Origin: Aphelocoma coerulescens
Taxonomy: Eukaryota; Chordata; Aves; Passeriformes; Corvidae
NCBI RefSeq assembly: GCF_041296385.1
Contig: NW_027183602.1
Location: 62,001 to 126,000, forward strand
Reading direction: 5' to 3'
DNA length: 64,000 nucleotides
The notes below the pieces were generated by a model that worked only from the letters and a program-made list of their open reading frames with translations, was not told where the DNA came from and made no database searches. Made by a program: the position numbers and the translations under genes. Every line of letters starts with the position of its first letter. The first letter of the stretch is position 1. Positions 36,389-49,488 of the stretch are shown piece by piece.

Positions 36389-37844
36389 AGGAACGCCTTC
36401 TTTCCGGACGCGTCCTTCTGGGTGTGCTCAAGCTGCGTGGACTCTGCAGCCCTGAAGGTTCAAGAACCTGTTTCTGGCCAGCTTGTGTGCTGGAGTGCAA
36501 GGGCTGCGCCTTCCGTCCTGAAGCAGGCAGCGCATTCTCAGCTGAATCTGCTTGTGAAGCAGCTCTTGGCTGGACACTTGACATTCGCTCCACTGAGTAC
36601 GTTAGCCCGGTGCCCAGCTGCTCCGTTCTTCGCCTTCTGTGGTCCGGACAGAACTTGAAGCGCAGCGATGGCTTGGAGCTTTGCCGCTCTTCAGCGTGAA
36701 CACTGCACGCAGCCACGGTGTGCCGTGCACGGATTTCCCTCAGCTCGACGTACAATCACATCCTCTTGCCGTTTCCCAGAGTCGAAAGTGTCCGCGTAGC
36801 TCTCGCTCAGCGAAATGCGTCAGGCGAGAAACACTTGCTGGATTGGCTTTTCGCTGGCCCAGACTTTCCACGCCGCACCACAACTCGGGCAACGAGGAGG
36901 AGAAAAGGCAGGACATCTTTGCGTCCTGGCACGTTCTTCTTCGCGAGACGCCTATTCCGCGCCTTCCCCCCCTGCAAGGCTGTAAGGTTCGCCGTGCTAC
37001 TTGGAACCGAGAAGGAAGGTGCAGAGAGCACCGCGCTCTGACGGCGCTGTGCGGGCTGTAAAAGAAAGAGGGCTGCCGCTGGCACGTGGTGCAAACGCAG
37101 GTTTCCACGCGCCCGGGGTAAGCTCCGGCTGAGCTTGTTGACCTAAAACTGTTCTCTGTGCCAGACGGAGCTGAGACGCTTTCCCTTTACATTTGGACGA
37201 CAAGAAAGACCCAGTGTGCTGCTGTATGCCGCTGCGAGGGAAAGTGCATAGGCCAGGGCGTGTTTCGGCAGAAGCAGTCGGCTGGAGCATTTCGCTGCCG
37301 GCGCAGTGCTCTGTGCGACAAGTAGGACGACGGCTCGACTCCGGCAGAATGAAAGCGCGACGTGGTGCGAAGAGCATAGAGCACGAAGGCAGGGCACCGA
37401 GCTGCGGTGCGCATCGCACAGGCTGCAAGAGGAAGCGTGGCTGGCACTCGCTTCTCTGCCGGATTCACGTTAGCAGCTGAACACAGAAAGTTCCACTTGC
37501 AGCTACTCCTGCTGCTACCTATTTCTCTTCCAGCTTTCCCTGGAAAGAATTGTGCCCAGCTTTATGCTCGGAGGTGCAGAGGTGACAGCGGTAGATGCGG
37601 CAGAGAACGGCAATCCAGAGTGCAGCGGACGGTTTCTGGTGCTTTACGCGAGGCAAGGCGAACGTGCAGCCCAGCAGTGGCTTTTACTTCTGGAGCCTTT
37701 TGCTTCGGTAGCAGCAGCTGCTGCAAGTGGGCAACGGAGCTGCGAGAGTGAATAACGTGACGGTACGCCTATCTGAGAAGGAAGCCGCCGAGCCGCAGTG
37801 TGTTGTGCCCAGTTTCAAGGCTGCTTGGAGAAGGGGGGTACTTG
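36389..37844. repeat. Unit 26, class L
   Basis: 1456 bp. Block position 4. Confidence 0.96.
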
Positions 37845-39300
37845 AGGAACGCCTTCTTTCCGGACGCGTCCTTCTGGGTGTGCTCAAGCTGCGTGGACTC
37901 TGCAGCCCTGAAGGTTCAAGAACCTGTTTCTGGCCAGCTTGTGTGCTGGAGTGCAAGGGCTGCGCCTTCCGTCCTGAAGCAGGCAGCGCATTCTCAGCTG
38001 AATCTGCTTGTGAAGCAGCTCTTGGCTGGACACTTGACATTCGCTCCACTGAGTACGTTAGCCCGGTGCCCAGCTGCTCCGTTCTTCGCCTTCTGTGGTC
38101 CGGACAGAACTTGAAGCGCAGCGATGGCTTGGAGCTTTGCCGCTCTTCAGCGTGAACACTGCACGCAGCCACGGTGTGCCGTGCACGGATTTCCCTCAGC
38201 TCGACGTACAATCACATCCTCTTGCCGTTTCCCAGAGTCGAAAGTGTCCGCGTAGCTCTCGCTCAGCGAAATGCGTCAGGCGAGAAACACTTGCTGGATT
38301 GGCTTTTCGCTGGCCCAGACTTTCCACGCCGCACCACAACTCGGGCAACGAGGAGGAGAAAAGGCAGGACATCTTTGCGTCCTGGCACGTTCTTCTTCGC
38401 GAGACGCCTATTCCGCGCCTTCCCCCCCTGCAAGGCTGTAAGGTTCGCCGTGCTACTTGGAACCGAGAAGGAAGGTGCAGAGAGCACCGCGCTCTGACGG
38501 CGCTGTGCGGGCTGTAAAAGAAAGAGGGCTGCCGCTGGCACGTGGTGCAAACGCAGGTTTCCACGCGCCCGGGGTAAGCTCCGGCTGAGCTTGTTGACCT
38601 AAAACTGTTCTCTGTGCCAGACGGAGCTGAGACGCTTTCCCTTTACATTTGGACGACAAGAAAGACCCAGTGTGCTGCTGTATGCCGCTGCGAGGGAAAG
38701 TGCATAGGCCAGGGCGTGTTTCGGCAGAAGCAGTCGGCTGGAGCATTTCGCTGCCGGCGCAGTGCTCTGTGCGACAAGTAGGACGACGGCTCGACTCCGG
38801 CAGAATGAAAGCGCGACGTGGTGCGAAGAGCATAGAGCACGAAGGCAGGGCACCGAGCTGCGGTGCGCATCGCACAGGCTGCAAGAGGAAGCGTGGCTGG
38901 CACTCGCTTCTCTGCCGGATTCACGTTAGCAGCTGAACACAGAAAGTTCCACTTGCAGCTACTCCTGCTGCTACCTATTTCTCTTCCAGCTTTCCCTGGA
39001 AAGAATTGTGCCCAGCTTTATGCTCGGAGGTGCAGAGGTGACAGCGGTAGATGCGGCAGAGAACGGCAATCCAGAGTGCAGCGGACGGTTTCTGGTGCTT
39101 TACGCGAGGCAAGGCGAACGTGCAGCCCAGCAGTGGCTTTTACTTCTGGAGCCTTTTGCTTCGGTAGCAGCAGCTGCTGCAAGTGGGCAACGGAGCTGCG
39201 AGAGTGAATAACGTGACGGTACGCCTATCTGAGAAGGAAGCCGCCGAGCCGCAGTGTGTTGTGCCCAGTTTCAAGGCTGCTTGGAGAAGGGGGGTACTTG
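37845..39300. repeat. Unit 27, class L
   Basis: 1456 bp. Block position 5, end of the first five-unit block. Confidence 0.96.
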
Positions 39301-40755
39301 AGGAACGCCTTCTTTCCGGACGCGTCCTTCTGGGTGTGCTCAAGCTGCGTGGACTCTGCAGCCCTGAAGGTTCAAGAACCTGTTTCTGGCCAGCTTGTGT
39401 GCTGGAGTGCAAGGGCTGCGCCTTCCGTCCTGAAGCAGGCAGCGCATTCTCAGCTGAATCTGCTTGTGAAGCAGCTCTTGGCTGGACACTTGACATTCGC
39501 TCCACTGAGTACGTTAGCCCGGTGCCCAGCTGCTCCGTTCTTCGCCTTCTGTGGTCCGGACAGAACTTGAAGCGCAGCGATGGCTTGGAGCTTTGCCGCT
39601 CTTCAGCGTGAACACTGCACGCAGCCACGGTGTGCCGTGCACGGATTTCCCTCAGCTCGACGTACAATCACATCCTCTTGCCGTTTCCCAGAGTCGAAAG
39701 TGTCCGCGTAGCTCTCGCTCAGCGAAATGCGTCAGGCGAGAAACACTTGCTGGATTGGCTTTTCGCTGGCCCAGACTTTCCACGCCGCACCACAACTCGG
39801 GCAACGAGGAGGAGAAAAGGCAGGACATCTTTGCGTCCTGGCACGTTCTTCTTCGCGAGACGCCTATTCCGCGCCTTCCCCCCCTGCAAGGCTGTAAAGT
39901 TCGCCGTGCTACTTGGAACCGAGAAGGAAGGTGCAGAGAGCACCGCGCTCTGACGGCGCTGTGCGGGCTGTAAAAGAAAGAGGGCTGCCGCTGGCACGTG
40001 GTGCAAACGCAGGTTTCCACGCGCCCGGGGTAAGCTCCGGCTGAGCTTGTTGACCTAAAACTGTTCTCTGTGCCAGACGGAGCTGAGACGCTTTCCCTTT
40101 ACATTTGGACGACAAGAAAGACCCAGTGTGCTGCTGTATGCCGCTGCGAGGGAAAGTGCATAGGCCAGGGCGTGTTTCGGCAGAAGCAGTCGGCTGGAGC
40201 ATTTCGCTGCCGGCGCAGTGCTCTGTGCGACAAGTAGGACGACGGCTCGACTCCGGCAGAATGAAAGCGCGACGTGGTGCGAAGAGCATAGAGCACGAAG
40301 GCAGGGCACCGAGCTGCGGTGCGCATCGCACAGGCTGCAAGAGGAAGCGTGGCTGGCACTCGCTTCTCTGCGGATTCACGTTAGCAGCTGAACACAGAAA
40401 GTTCCACTTGCAGCTACTCCTGCTGCTACCTATTTCTCTTCCAGCTTTCCCTGGAAAGAATTGTGCCCAGCTTTATGCTCGGAGGTGCAGAGGTGACAGC
40501 GGTAGATGCGGCAGAGAACGGCAATCCAGAGTGCAGCGGACGGTTTCTGGTGCTTTACGCGAGGCAAGGCGAACGTGCAGCCCAGCAGTGGCTTTTACTT
40601 CTGGAGCCTTTTGCTTCGGTAGCAGCAGCTGCTGCAAGTGGGCAACGGAGCTGCGAGAGTGAATAACGTGACGGTACGCCTATCTGAGAAGGAAGCCGCC
40701 GAGCCGCAGTGTGTTGTGCCCAGTTTCAAGGCTGCTTGGAGAAGGGGGGTACTTG
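39301..40755. repeat. Unit 28, class S, A598
   Basis: 1455 bp with A at 39898 (offset 598). Starts the second five-unit block, exactly 7277 bp after unit 23. Confidence 0.96.
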
Positions 40756-42210
40756 AGGAACGCCTTCTTTCCGGACGCGTCCTTCTGGGTGTGCTCAAGC
40801 TGCGTGGACTCTGCAGCCCTGAAGGTTCAAGAACCTGTTTCTGGCCAGCTTGTGTGCTGGAGTGCAAGGGCTGCGCCTTCCGTCCTGAAGCAGGCAGCGC
40901 ATTCTCAGCTGAATCTGCTTGTGAAGCAGCTCTTGGCTGGACACTTGACATTCGCTCCACTGAGTACGTTAGCCCGGTGCCCAGCTGCTCCGTTCTTCGC
41001 CTTCTGTGGTCCGGACAGAACTTGAAGCGCAGCGATGGCTTGGAGCTTTGCCGCTCTTCAGCGTGAACACTGCACGCAGCCACGGTGTGCCGTGCACGGA
41101 TTTCCCTCAGCTCGACGTACAATCACATCCTCTTGCCGTTTCCCAGAGTCGAAAGTGTCCGCGTAGCTCTCGCTCAGCGAAATGCGTCAGGCGAGAAACA
41201 CTTGCTGGATTGGCTTTTCGCTGGCCCAGACTTTCCACGCCGCACCACAACTCGGGCAACGAGGAGGAGAAAAGGCAGGACATCTTTGCGTCCTGGCACG
41301 TTCTTCTTCGCGAGACGCCTATTCCGCGCCTTCCCCCCCTGCAAGGCTGTAAGGTTCGCCGTGCTACTTGGAACCGAGAAGGAAGGTGCAGAGAGCACCG
41401 CGCTCTGACGGCGCTGTGCGGGCTGTAAAAGAAAGAGGGCTGCCGCTGGCACGTGGTGCAAACGCAGGTTTCCACGCGCCCGGGGTAAGCTCCGGCTGAG
41501 CTTGTTGACCTAAAACTGTTCTCTGTGCCAGACGGAGCTGAGACGCTTTCCCTTTACATTTGGACGACAAGAAAGACCCAGTGTGCTGCTGTATGCCGCT
41601 GCGAGGGAAAGTGCATAGGCCAGGGCGTGTTTCGGCAGAAGCAGTCGGCTGGAGCATTTCGCTGCCGGCGCAGTGCTCTGTGCGACAAGTAGGACGACGG
41701 CTCGACTCCGGCAGAATGAAAGCGCGACGTGGTGTGAAGAGCATAGAGCACGAAGGCAGGGCACCGAGCTGCGGTGCGCATCGCACAGGCTGCAAGAGGA
41801 AGCGTGGCTGGCACTCGCTTCTCTGCGGATTCACGTTAGCAGCTGAACACAGAAAGTTCCACTTGCAGCTACTCCTGCTGCTACCTATTTCTCTTCCAGC
41901 TTTCCCTGGAAAGAATTGTGCCCAGCTTTATGCTCGGAGGTGCAGAGGTGACAGCGGTAGATGCGGCAGAGAACGGCAATCCAGAGTGCAGCGGACGGTT
42001 TCTGGTGCTTTACGCGAGGCAAGGCGAACGTGCAGCCCAGCAGTGGCTTTTACTTCTGGAGCCTTTTGCTTCGGTAGCAGCAGCTGCTGCAAGTGGGCAA
42101 CGGAGCTGCGAGAGTGAATAACGTGACGGTACGCCTATCTGAGAAGGAAGCCGCCGAGCCGCAGTGTGTTGTGCCCAGTTTCAAGGCTGCTTGGAGAAGG
42201 GGGGTACTTG
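40756..42210. repeat. Unit 29, class S, private T980
   Basis: 1455 bp. Private C to T at 41735 (offset 980), a CG to TG transition. The only difference found between the two five-unit blocks, so it arose after they duplicated. Confidence 0.96.
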
Positions 42211-43665
42211 AGGAACGCCTTCTTTCCGGACGCGTCCTTCTGGGTGTGCTCAAGCTGCGTGGACTCTGCAGCCCTGAAGGTTCAAGAACCTGTTTCTGGC
42301 CAGCTTGTGTGCTGGAGTGCAAGGGCTGCGCCTTCCGTCCTGAAGCAGGCAGCGCATTCTCAGCTGAATCTGCTTGTGAAGCAGCTCTTGGCTGGACACT
42401 TGACATTCGCTCCACTGAGTACGTTAGCCCGGTGCCCAGCTGCTCCGTTCTTCGCCTTCTGTGGTCCGGACAGAACTTGAAGCGCAGCGATGGCTTGGAG
42501 CTTTGCCGCTCTTCAGCGTGAACACTGCACGCAGCCACGGTGTGCCGTGCACGGATTTCCCTCAGCTCGACGTACAATCACATCCTCTTGCCGTTTCCCA
42601 GAGTCGAAAGTGTCCGCGTAGCTCTCGCTCAGCGAAATGCGTCAGGCGAGAAACACTTGCTGGATTGGCTTTTCGCTGGCCCAGACTTTCCACGCCGCAC
42701 CACAACTCGGGCAACGAGGAGGAGAAAAGGCAGGACATCTTTGCGTCCTGGCACGTTCTTCTTCGCGAGACGCCTATTCCGCGCCTTCCCCCCCTGCAAG
42801 GCTGTAAGGTTCGCCGTGCTACTTGGAACCGAGAAGGAAGGTGCAGAGAGCACCGCGCTCTGACGGCGCTGTGCGGGCTGTAAAAGAAAGAGGGCTGCCG
42901 CTGGCACGTGGTGCAAACGCAGGTTTCCACGCGCCCGGGGTAAGCTCCGGCTGAGCTTGTTGACCTAAAACTGTTCTCTGTGCCAGACGGAGCTGAGACG
43001 CTTTCCCTTTACATTTGGACGACAAGAAAGACCCAGTGTGCTGCTGTATGCCGCTGCGAGGGAAAGTGCATAGGCCAGGGCGTGTTTCGGCAGAAGCAGT
43101 CGGCTGGAGCATTTCGCTGCCGGCGCAGTGCTCTGTGCGACAAGTAGGACGACGGCTCGACTCCGGCAGAATGAAAGCGCGACGTGGTGCGAAGAGCATA
43201 GAGCACGAAGGCAGGGCACCGAGCTGCGGTGCGCATCGCACAGGCTGCAAGAGGAAGCGTGGCTGGCACTCGCTTCTCTGCGGATTCACGTTAGCAGCTG
43301 AACACAGAAAGTTCCACTTGCAGCTACTCCTGCTGCTACCTATTTCTCTTCCAGCTTTCCCTGGAAAGAATTGTGCCCAGCTTTATGCTCGGAGGTGCAG
43401 AGGTGACAGCGGTAGATGCGGCAGAGAACGGCAATCCAGAGTGCAGCGGACGGTTTCTGGTGCTTTACGCGAGGCAAGGCGAACGTGCAGCCCAGCAGTG
43501 GCTTTTACTTCTGGAGCCTTTTGCTTCGGTAGCAGCAGCTGCTGCAAGTGGGCAACGGAGCTGCGAGAGTGAATAACGTGACGGTACGCCTATCTGAGAA
43601 GGAAGCCGCCGAGCCGCAGTGTGTTGTGCCCAGTTTCAAGGCTGCTTGGAGAAGGGGGGTACTTG
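42211..43665. repeat. Unit 30, class S
   Basis: 1455 bp, majority alleles. Block position 3. Confidence 0.96.
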
Positions 43666-45121
43666 AGGAACGCCTTCTTTCCGGACGCGTCCTTCTGGGT
43701 GTGCTCAAGCTGCGTGGACTCTGCAGCCCTGAAGGTTCAAGAACCTGTTTCTGGCCAGCTTGTGTGCTGGAGTGCAAGGGCTGCGCCTTCCGTCCTGAAG
43801 CAGGCAGCGCATTCTCAGCTGAATCTGCTTGTGAAGCAGCTCTTGGCTGGACACTTGACATTCGCTCCACTGAGTACGTTAGCCCGGTGCCCAGCTGCTC
43901 CGTTCTTCGCCTTCTGTGGTCCGGACAGAACTTGAAGCGCAGCGATGGCTTGGAGCTTTGCCGCTCTTCAGCGTGAACACTGCACGCAGCCACGGTGTGC
44001 CGTGCACGGATTTCCCTCAGCTCGACGTACAATCACATCCTCTTGCCGTTTCCCAGAGTCGAAAGTGTCCGCGTAGCTCTCGCTCAGCGAAATGCGTCAG
44101 GCGAGAAACACTTGCTGGATTGGCTTTTCGCTGGCCCAGACTTTCCACGCCGCACCACAACTCGGGCAACGAGGAGGAGAAAAGGCAGGACATCTTTGCG
44201 TCCTGGCACGTTCTTCTTCGCGAGACGCCTATTCCGCGCCTTCCCCCCCTGCAAGGCTGTAAGGTTCGCCGTGCTACTTGGAACCGAGAAGGAAGGTGCA
44301 GAGAGCACCGCGCTCTGACGGCGCTGTGCGGGCTGTAAAAGAAAGAGGGCTGCCGCTGGCACGTGGTGCAAACGCAGGTTTCCACGCGCCCGGGGTAAGC
44401 TCCGGCTGAGCTTGTTGACCTAAAACTGTTCTCTGTGCCAGACGGAGCTGAGACGCTTTCCCTTTACATTTGGACGACAAGAAAGACCCAGTGTGCTGCT
44501 GTATGCCGCTGCGAGGGAAAGTGCATAGGCCAGGGCGTGTTTCGGCAGAAGCAGTCGGCTGGAGCATTTCGCTGCCGGCGCAGTGCTCTGTGCGACAAGT
44601 AGGACGACGGCTCGACTCCGGCAGAATGAAAGCGCGACGTGGTGCGAAGAGCATAGAGCACGAAGGCAGGGCACCGAGCTGCGGTGCGCATCGCACAGGC
44701 TGCAAGAGGAAGCGTGGCTGGCACTCGCTTCTCTGCCGGATTCACGTTAGCAGCTGAACACAGAAAGTTCCACTTGCAGCTACTCCTGCTGCTACCTATT
44801 TCTCTTCCAGCTTTCCCTGGAAAGAATTGTGCCCAGCTTTATGCTCGGAGGTGCAGAGGTGACAGCGGTAGATGCGGCAGAGAACGGCAATCCAGAGTGC
44901 AGCGGACGGTTTCTGGTGCTTTACGCGAGGCAAGGCGAACGTGCAGCCCAGCAGTGGCTTTTACTTCTGGAGCCTTTTGCTTCGGTAGCAGCAGCTGCTG
45001 CAAGTGGGCAACGGAGCTGCGAGAGTGAATAACGTGACGGTACGCCTATCTGAGAAGGAAGCCGCCGAGCCGCAGTGTGTTGTGCCCAGTTTCAAGGCTG
45101 CTTGGAGAAGGGGGGTACTTG
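43666..45121. repeat. Unit 31, class L
   Basis: 1456 bp. Block position 4. Confidence 0.96.
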
Positions 45122-46577
45122 AGGAACGCCTTCTTTCCGGACGCGTCCTTCTGGGTGTGCTCAAGCTGCGTGGACTCTGCAGCCCTGAAGGTTCAAGAAC
45201 CTGTTTCTGGCCAGCTTGTGTGCTGGAGTGCAAGGGCTGCGCCTTCCGTCCTGAAGCAGGCAGCGCATTCTCAGCTGAATCTGCTTGTGAAGCAGCTCTT
45301 GGCTGGACACTTGACATTCGCTCCACTGAGTACGTTAGCCCGGTGCCCAGCTGCTCCGTTCTTCGCCTTCTGTGGTCCGGACAGAACTTGAAGCGCAGCG
45401 ATGGCTTGGAGCTTTGCCGCTCTTCAGCGTGAACACTGCACGCAGCCACGGTGTGCCGTGCACGGATTTCCCTCAGCTCGACGTACAATCACATCCTCTT
45501 GCCGTTTCCCAGAGTCGAAAGTGTCCGCGTAGCTCTCGCTCAGCGAAATGCGTCAGGCGAGAAACACTTGCTGGATTGGCTTTTCGCTGGCCCAGACTTT
45601 CCACGCCGCACCACAACTCGGGCAACGAGGAGGAGAAAAGGCAGGACATCTTTGCGTCCTGGCACGTTCTTCTTCGCGAGACGCCTATTCCGCGCCTTCC
45701 CCCCCTGCAAGGCTGTAAGGTTCGCCGTGCTACTTGGAACCGAGAAGGAAGGTGCAGAGAGCACCGCGCTCTGACGGCGCTGTGCGGGCTGTAAAAGAAA
45801 GAGGGCTGCCGCTGGCACGTGGTGCAAACGCAGGTTTCCACGCGCCCGGGGTAAGCTCCGGCTGAGCTTGTTGACCTAAAACTGTTCTCTGTGCCAGACG
45901 GAGCTGAGACGCTTTCCCTTTACATTTGGACGACAAGAAAGACCCAGTGTGCTGCTGTATGCCGCTGCGAGGGAAAGTGCATAGGCCAGGGCGTGTTTCG
46001 GCAGAAGCAGTCGGCTGGAGCATTTCGCTGCCGGCGCAGTGCTCTGTGCGACAAGTAGGACGACGGCTCGACTCCGGCAGAATGAAAGCGCGACGTGGTG
46101 CGAAGAGCATAGAGCACGAAGGCAGGGCACCGAGCTGCGGTGCGCATCGCACAGGCTGCAAGAGGAAGCGTGGCTGGCACTCGCTTCTCTGCCGGATTCA
46201 CGTTAGCAGCTGAACACAGAAAGTTCCACTTGCAGCTACTCCTGCTGCTACCTATTTCTCTTCCAGCTTTCCCTGGAAAGAATTGTGCCCAGCTTTATGC
46301 TCGGAGGTGCAGAGGTGACAGCGGTAGATGCGGCAGAGAACGGCAATCCAGAGTGCAGCGGACGGTTTCTGGTGCTTTACGCGAGGCAAGGCGAACGTGC
46401 AGCCCAGCAGTGGCTTTTACTTCTGGAGCCTTTTGCTTCGGTAGCAGCAGCTGCTGCAAGTGGGCAACGGAGCTGCGAGAGTGAATAACGTGACGGTACG
46501 CCTATCTGAGAAGGAAGCCGCCGAGCCGCAGTGTGTTGTGCCCAGTTTCAAGGCTGCTTGGAGAAGGGGGGTACTTG
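45122..46577. repeat. Unit 32, class L
   Basis: 1456 bp. Block position 5, end of the second five-unit block. Confidence 0.96.
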
Positions 46578-48032
46578 AGGAACGCCTTCTTTCCGGACGC
46601 GTCCTTCTGGGTGTGCTCAAGCTGCGTGGACTCTGCAGCCCTGAAGGTTCAAGAACCTGTTTCTGGCCAGCTTGTGTGCTGGAGTGCAAGGGCTGCGCCT
46701 TCCGTCCTGAAGCAGGCAGCGCATTCTCAGCTGAATCTGCTTGTGAAGCAGCTCTTGGCTGGACACTTGACATTCGCTCCACTGAGTACGTTAGCCCGGT
46801 GCCCAGCTGCTCCGTTCTTCGCCTTCTGTGGTCCGGACAGAACTTGAAGCGCAGCGATGGCTTGGAGCTTTGCCGCTCTTCAGCGTGAACACTGCACGCA
46901 GCCACGGTGTGCCGTGCACGGATTTCCCTCAGCTCGACGTACAATCACATCCTCTTGCCGTTTCCCAGAGTCGAAAGTGTCCGCGTAGCTCTCGCTCAGC
47001 GAAATGCGTCAGGCGAGAAACACTTGCTGGATTGGCTTTTCGCTGGCCCAGACTTTCCACGCCGCACCACAACTCGGGCAACGAGGAGGAGAAAAGGCAG
47101 GACATCTTTGCGTCCTGGCACGTTCTTCTTCGCGAGACGCCTATTCCGCGCCTTCCCCCCCTGCAAGGCTGTAAAGTTCGCCGTGCTACTTGGAACCGAG
47201 AAGGAAGGTGCAGAGAGCACCGCGCTCTGACGGCGCTGTGCGGGCTGTAAAAGAAAGAGGGCTGCCGCTGGCACGTGGTGCAAACGCAGGTTTCCACGCG
47301 CCCGGGGTAAGCTCCGGCTGAGCTTGTTGACCTAAAACTGTTCTCTGTGCCAGACGGAGCTGAGACGCTTTCCCTTTACATTTGGACGACAAGAAAGACC
47401 CAGTGTGCTGCTGTATGCCGCTGCGAGGGAAAGTGCATAGGCCAGGGCGTGTTTCGGCAGAAGCAGTCGGCTGGAGCATTTCGCTGCCGGCGCAGTGCTC
47501 TGTGCGACAAGTAGGACGACGGCTCGACTCCGGCAGAATGAAAGCGCGACGTGGTGCGAAGAGCATAGAGCACGAAGGCAGGGCACCGAGCTGCGGTGCG
47601 CATCGCACAGGCTGCAAGAGGAAGCGTGGCTGGCACTCGCTTCTCTGCGGATTCACGTTAGCAGCTGAACACAGAAAGTTCCACTTGCAGCTACTCCTGC
47701 TGCTACCTATTTCTCTTCCAGCTTTCCCTGGAAAGAATTGTGCCCAGCTTTATGCTCGGAGGTGCAGAGGTGACAGCGGTAGATGCGGCAGAGAACGGCA
47801 ATCCAGAGTGCAGCGGACGGTTTCTGGTGCTTTACGCGAGGCAAGGCGAACGTGCAGCCCAGCAGTGGCTTTTACTTCTGGAGCCTTTTGCTTCGGTAGC
47901 AGCAGCTGCTGCAAGTGGGCAACGGAGCTGCGAGAGTGAATAACGTGACGGTACGCCTATCTGAGAAGGAAGCCGCCGAGCCGCAGTGTGTTGTGCCCAG
48001 TTTCAAGGCTGCTTGGAGAAGGGGGGTACTTG
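46578..48032. repeat. Unit 33, class S, A598
   Basis: 1455 bp with A at 47175 (offset 598). Begins where a third five-unit block would start, but the next unit is L, so that order is not kept. First half of an A598-S/L dimer. Confidence 0.96.
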
Positions 48033-49488
48033 AGGAACGCCTTCTTTCCGGACGCGTCCTTCTGGGTGTGCTCAAGCTGCGTGGACTCTGCAGCCCTGAA
48101 GGTTCAAGAACCTGTTTCTGGCCAGCTTGTGTGCTGGAGTGCAAGGGCTGCGCCTTCCGTCCTGAAGCAGGCAGCGCATTCTCAGCTGAATCTGCTTGTG
48201 AAGCAGCTCTTGGCTGGACACTTGACATTCGCTCCACTGAGTACGTTAGCCCGGTGCCCAGCTGCTCCGTTCTTCGCCTTCTGTGGTCCGGACAGAACTT
48301 GAAGCGCAGCGATGGCTTGGAGCTTTGCCGCTCTTCAGCGTGAACACTGCACGCAGCCACGGTGTGCCGTGCACGGATTTCCCTCAGCTCGACGTACAAT
48401 CACATCCTCTTGCCGTTTCCCAGAGTCGAAAGTGTCCGCGTAGCTCTCGCTCAGCGAAATGCGTCAGGCGAGAAACACTTGCTGGATTGGCTTTTCGCTG
48501 GCCCAGACTTTCCACGCCGCACCACAACTCGGGCAACGAGGAGGAGAAAAGGCAGGACATCTTTGCGTCCTGGCACGTTCTTCTTCGCGAGACGCCAATT
48601 CCGCGCCTTCCCCCCCTGCAAGGCTGTAAGGTTCGCCGTGCTACTTGGAACCGAGAAGGAAGGTGCAGAGAGCACCGCGCTCTGACGGCGCTGTGCGGGC
48701 TGTAAAAGAAAGAGGGCTGCCGCTGGCACGTGGTGCAAACGCAGGTTTCCACGCGCCCGGGGTAAGCTCCGGCTGAGCTTGTTGACCTAAAACTGTTCTC
48801 TGTGCCAGACGGAGCTGAGACGCTTTCCCTTTACATTTGGACGACAAGAAAGACCCAGTGTGCTGCTGTATGCCGCTGCGAGGGAAAGTGCATAGGCCAG
48901 GGCGTGTTTCGGCAGAAGCAGTCGGCTGGAGCATTTCGCTGCCGGCGCAGTGCTCTGTGCGACAAGTAGGACGACGGCTCGACTCCGGCAGAATGAAAGC
49001 GCGACGTGGTGCGAAGAGCATAGAGCACGAAGGCAGGGCACCGAGCTGCGGTGCGCATCGCACAGGCTGCAAGAGGAAGCGTGGCTGGCACTCGCTTCTC
49101 TGCCGGATTCACGTTAGCAGCTGAACACAGAAAGTTCCACTTGCAGCTACTCCTGCTGCTACCTATTTCTCTTCCAGCTTTCCCTGGAAAGAATTGTGCC
49201 CAGCTTTATGCTCGGAGGTGCAGAGGTGACAGCGGTAGATGCGGCAGAGAACGGCAATCCAGAGTGCAGCGGACGGTTTCTGGTGCTTTACGCGAGGCAA
49301 GGCGAACGTGCAGCCCAGCAGTGGCTTTTACTTCTGGAGCCTTTTGCTTCGGTAGCAGCAGCTGCTGCAAGTGGGCAACGGAGCTGCGAGAGTGAATAAC
49401 GTGACGGTACGCCTATCTGAGAAGGAAGCCGCCGAGCCGCAGTGTGTTGTGCCCAGTTTCAAGGCTGCTTGGAGAAGGGGGGTACTTG
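48033..49488. repeat. Unit 34, class L, private A565
   Basis: 1456 bp. Private T to A transversion at 48597 (offset 565). Second half of the first A598-S/L dimer. Confidence 0.96.

Larger units (their letters stand above)
32024..46577. repeat. Higher-order repeat: two copies of a five-unit, 7277-bp block
   Basis: Units 23-27 and 28-32 have the same order of types: A598-S, S, S, L, L. Both blocks are exactly 7277 bp (three of 1455 plus two of 1456). The only difference found is T980 in unit 29. The simplest reading is a recent segmental duplication of five units by unequal exchange. Units 1-4 repeat the first four types of the block but unit 5 is S, so that match is partial. Confidence 0.8.
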
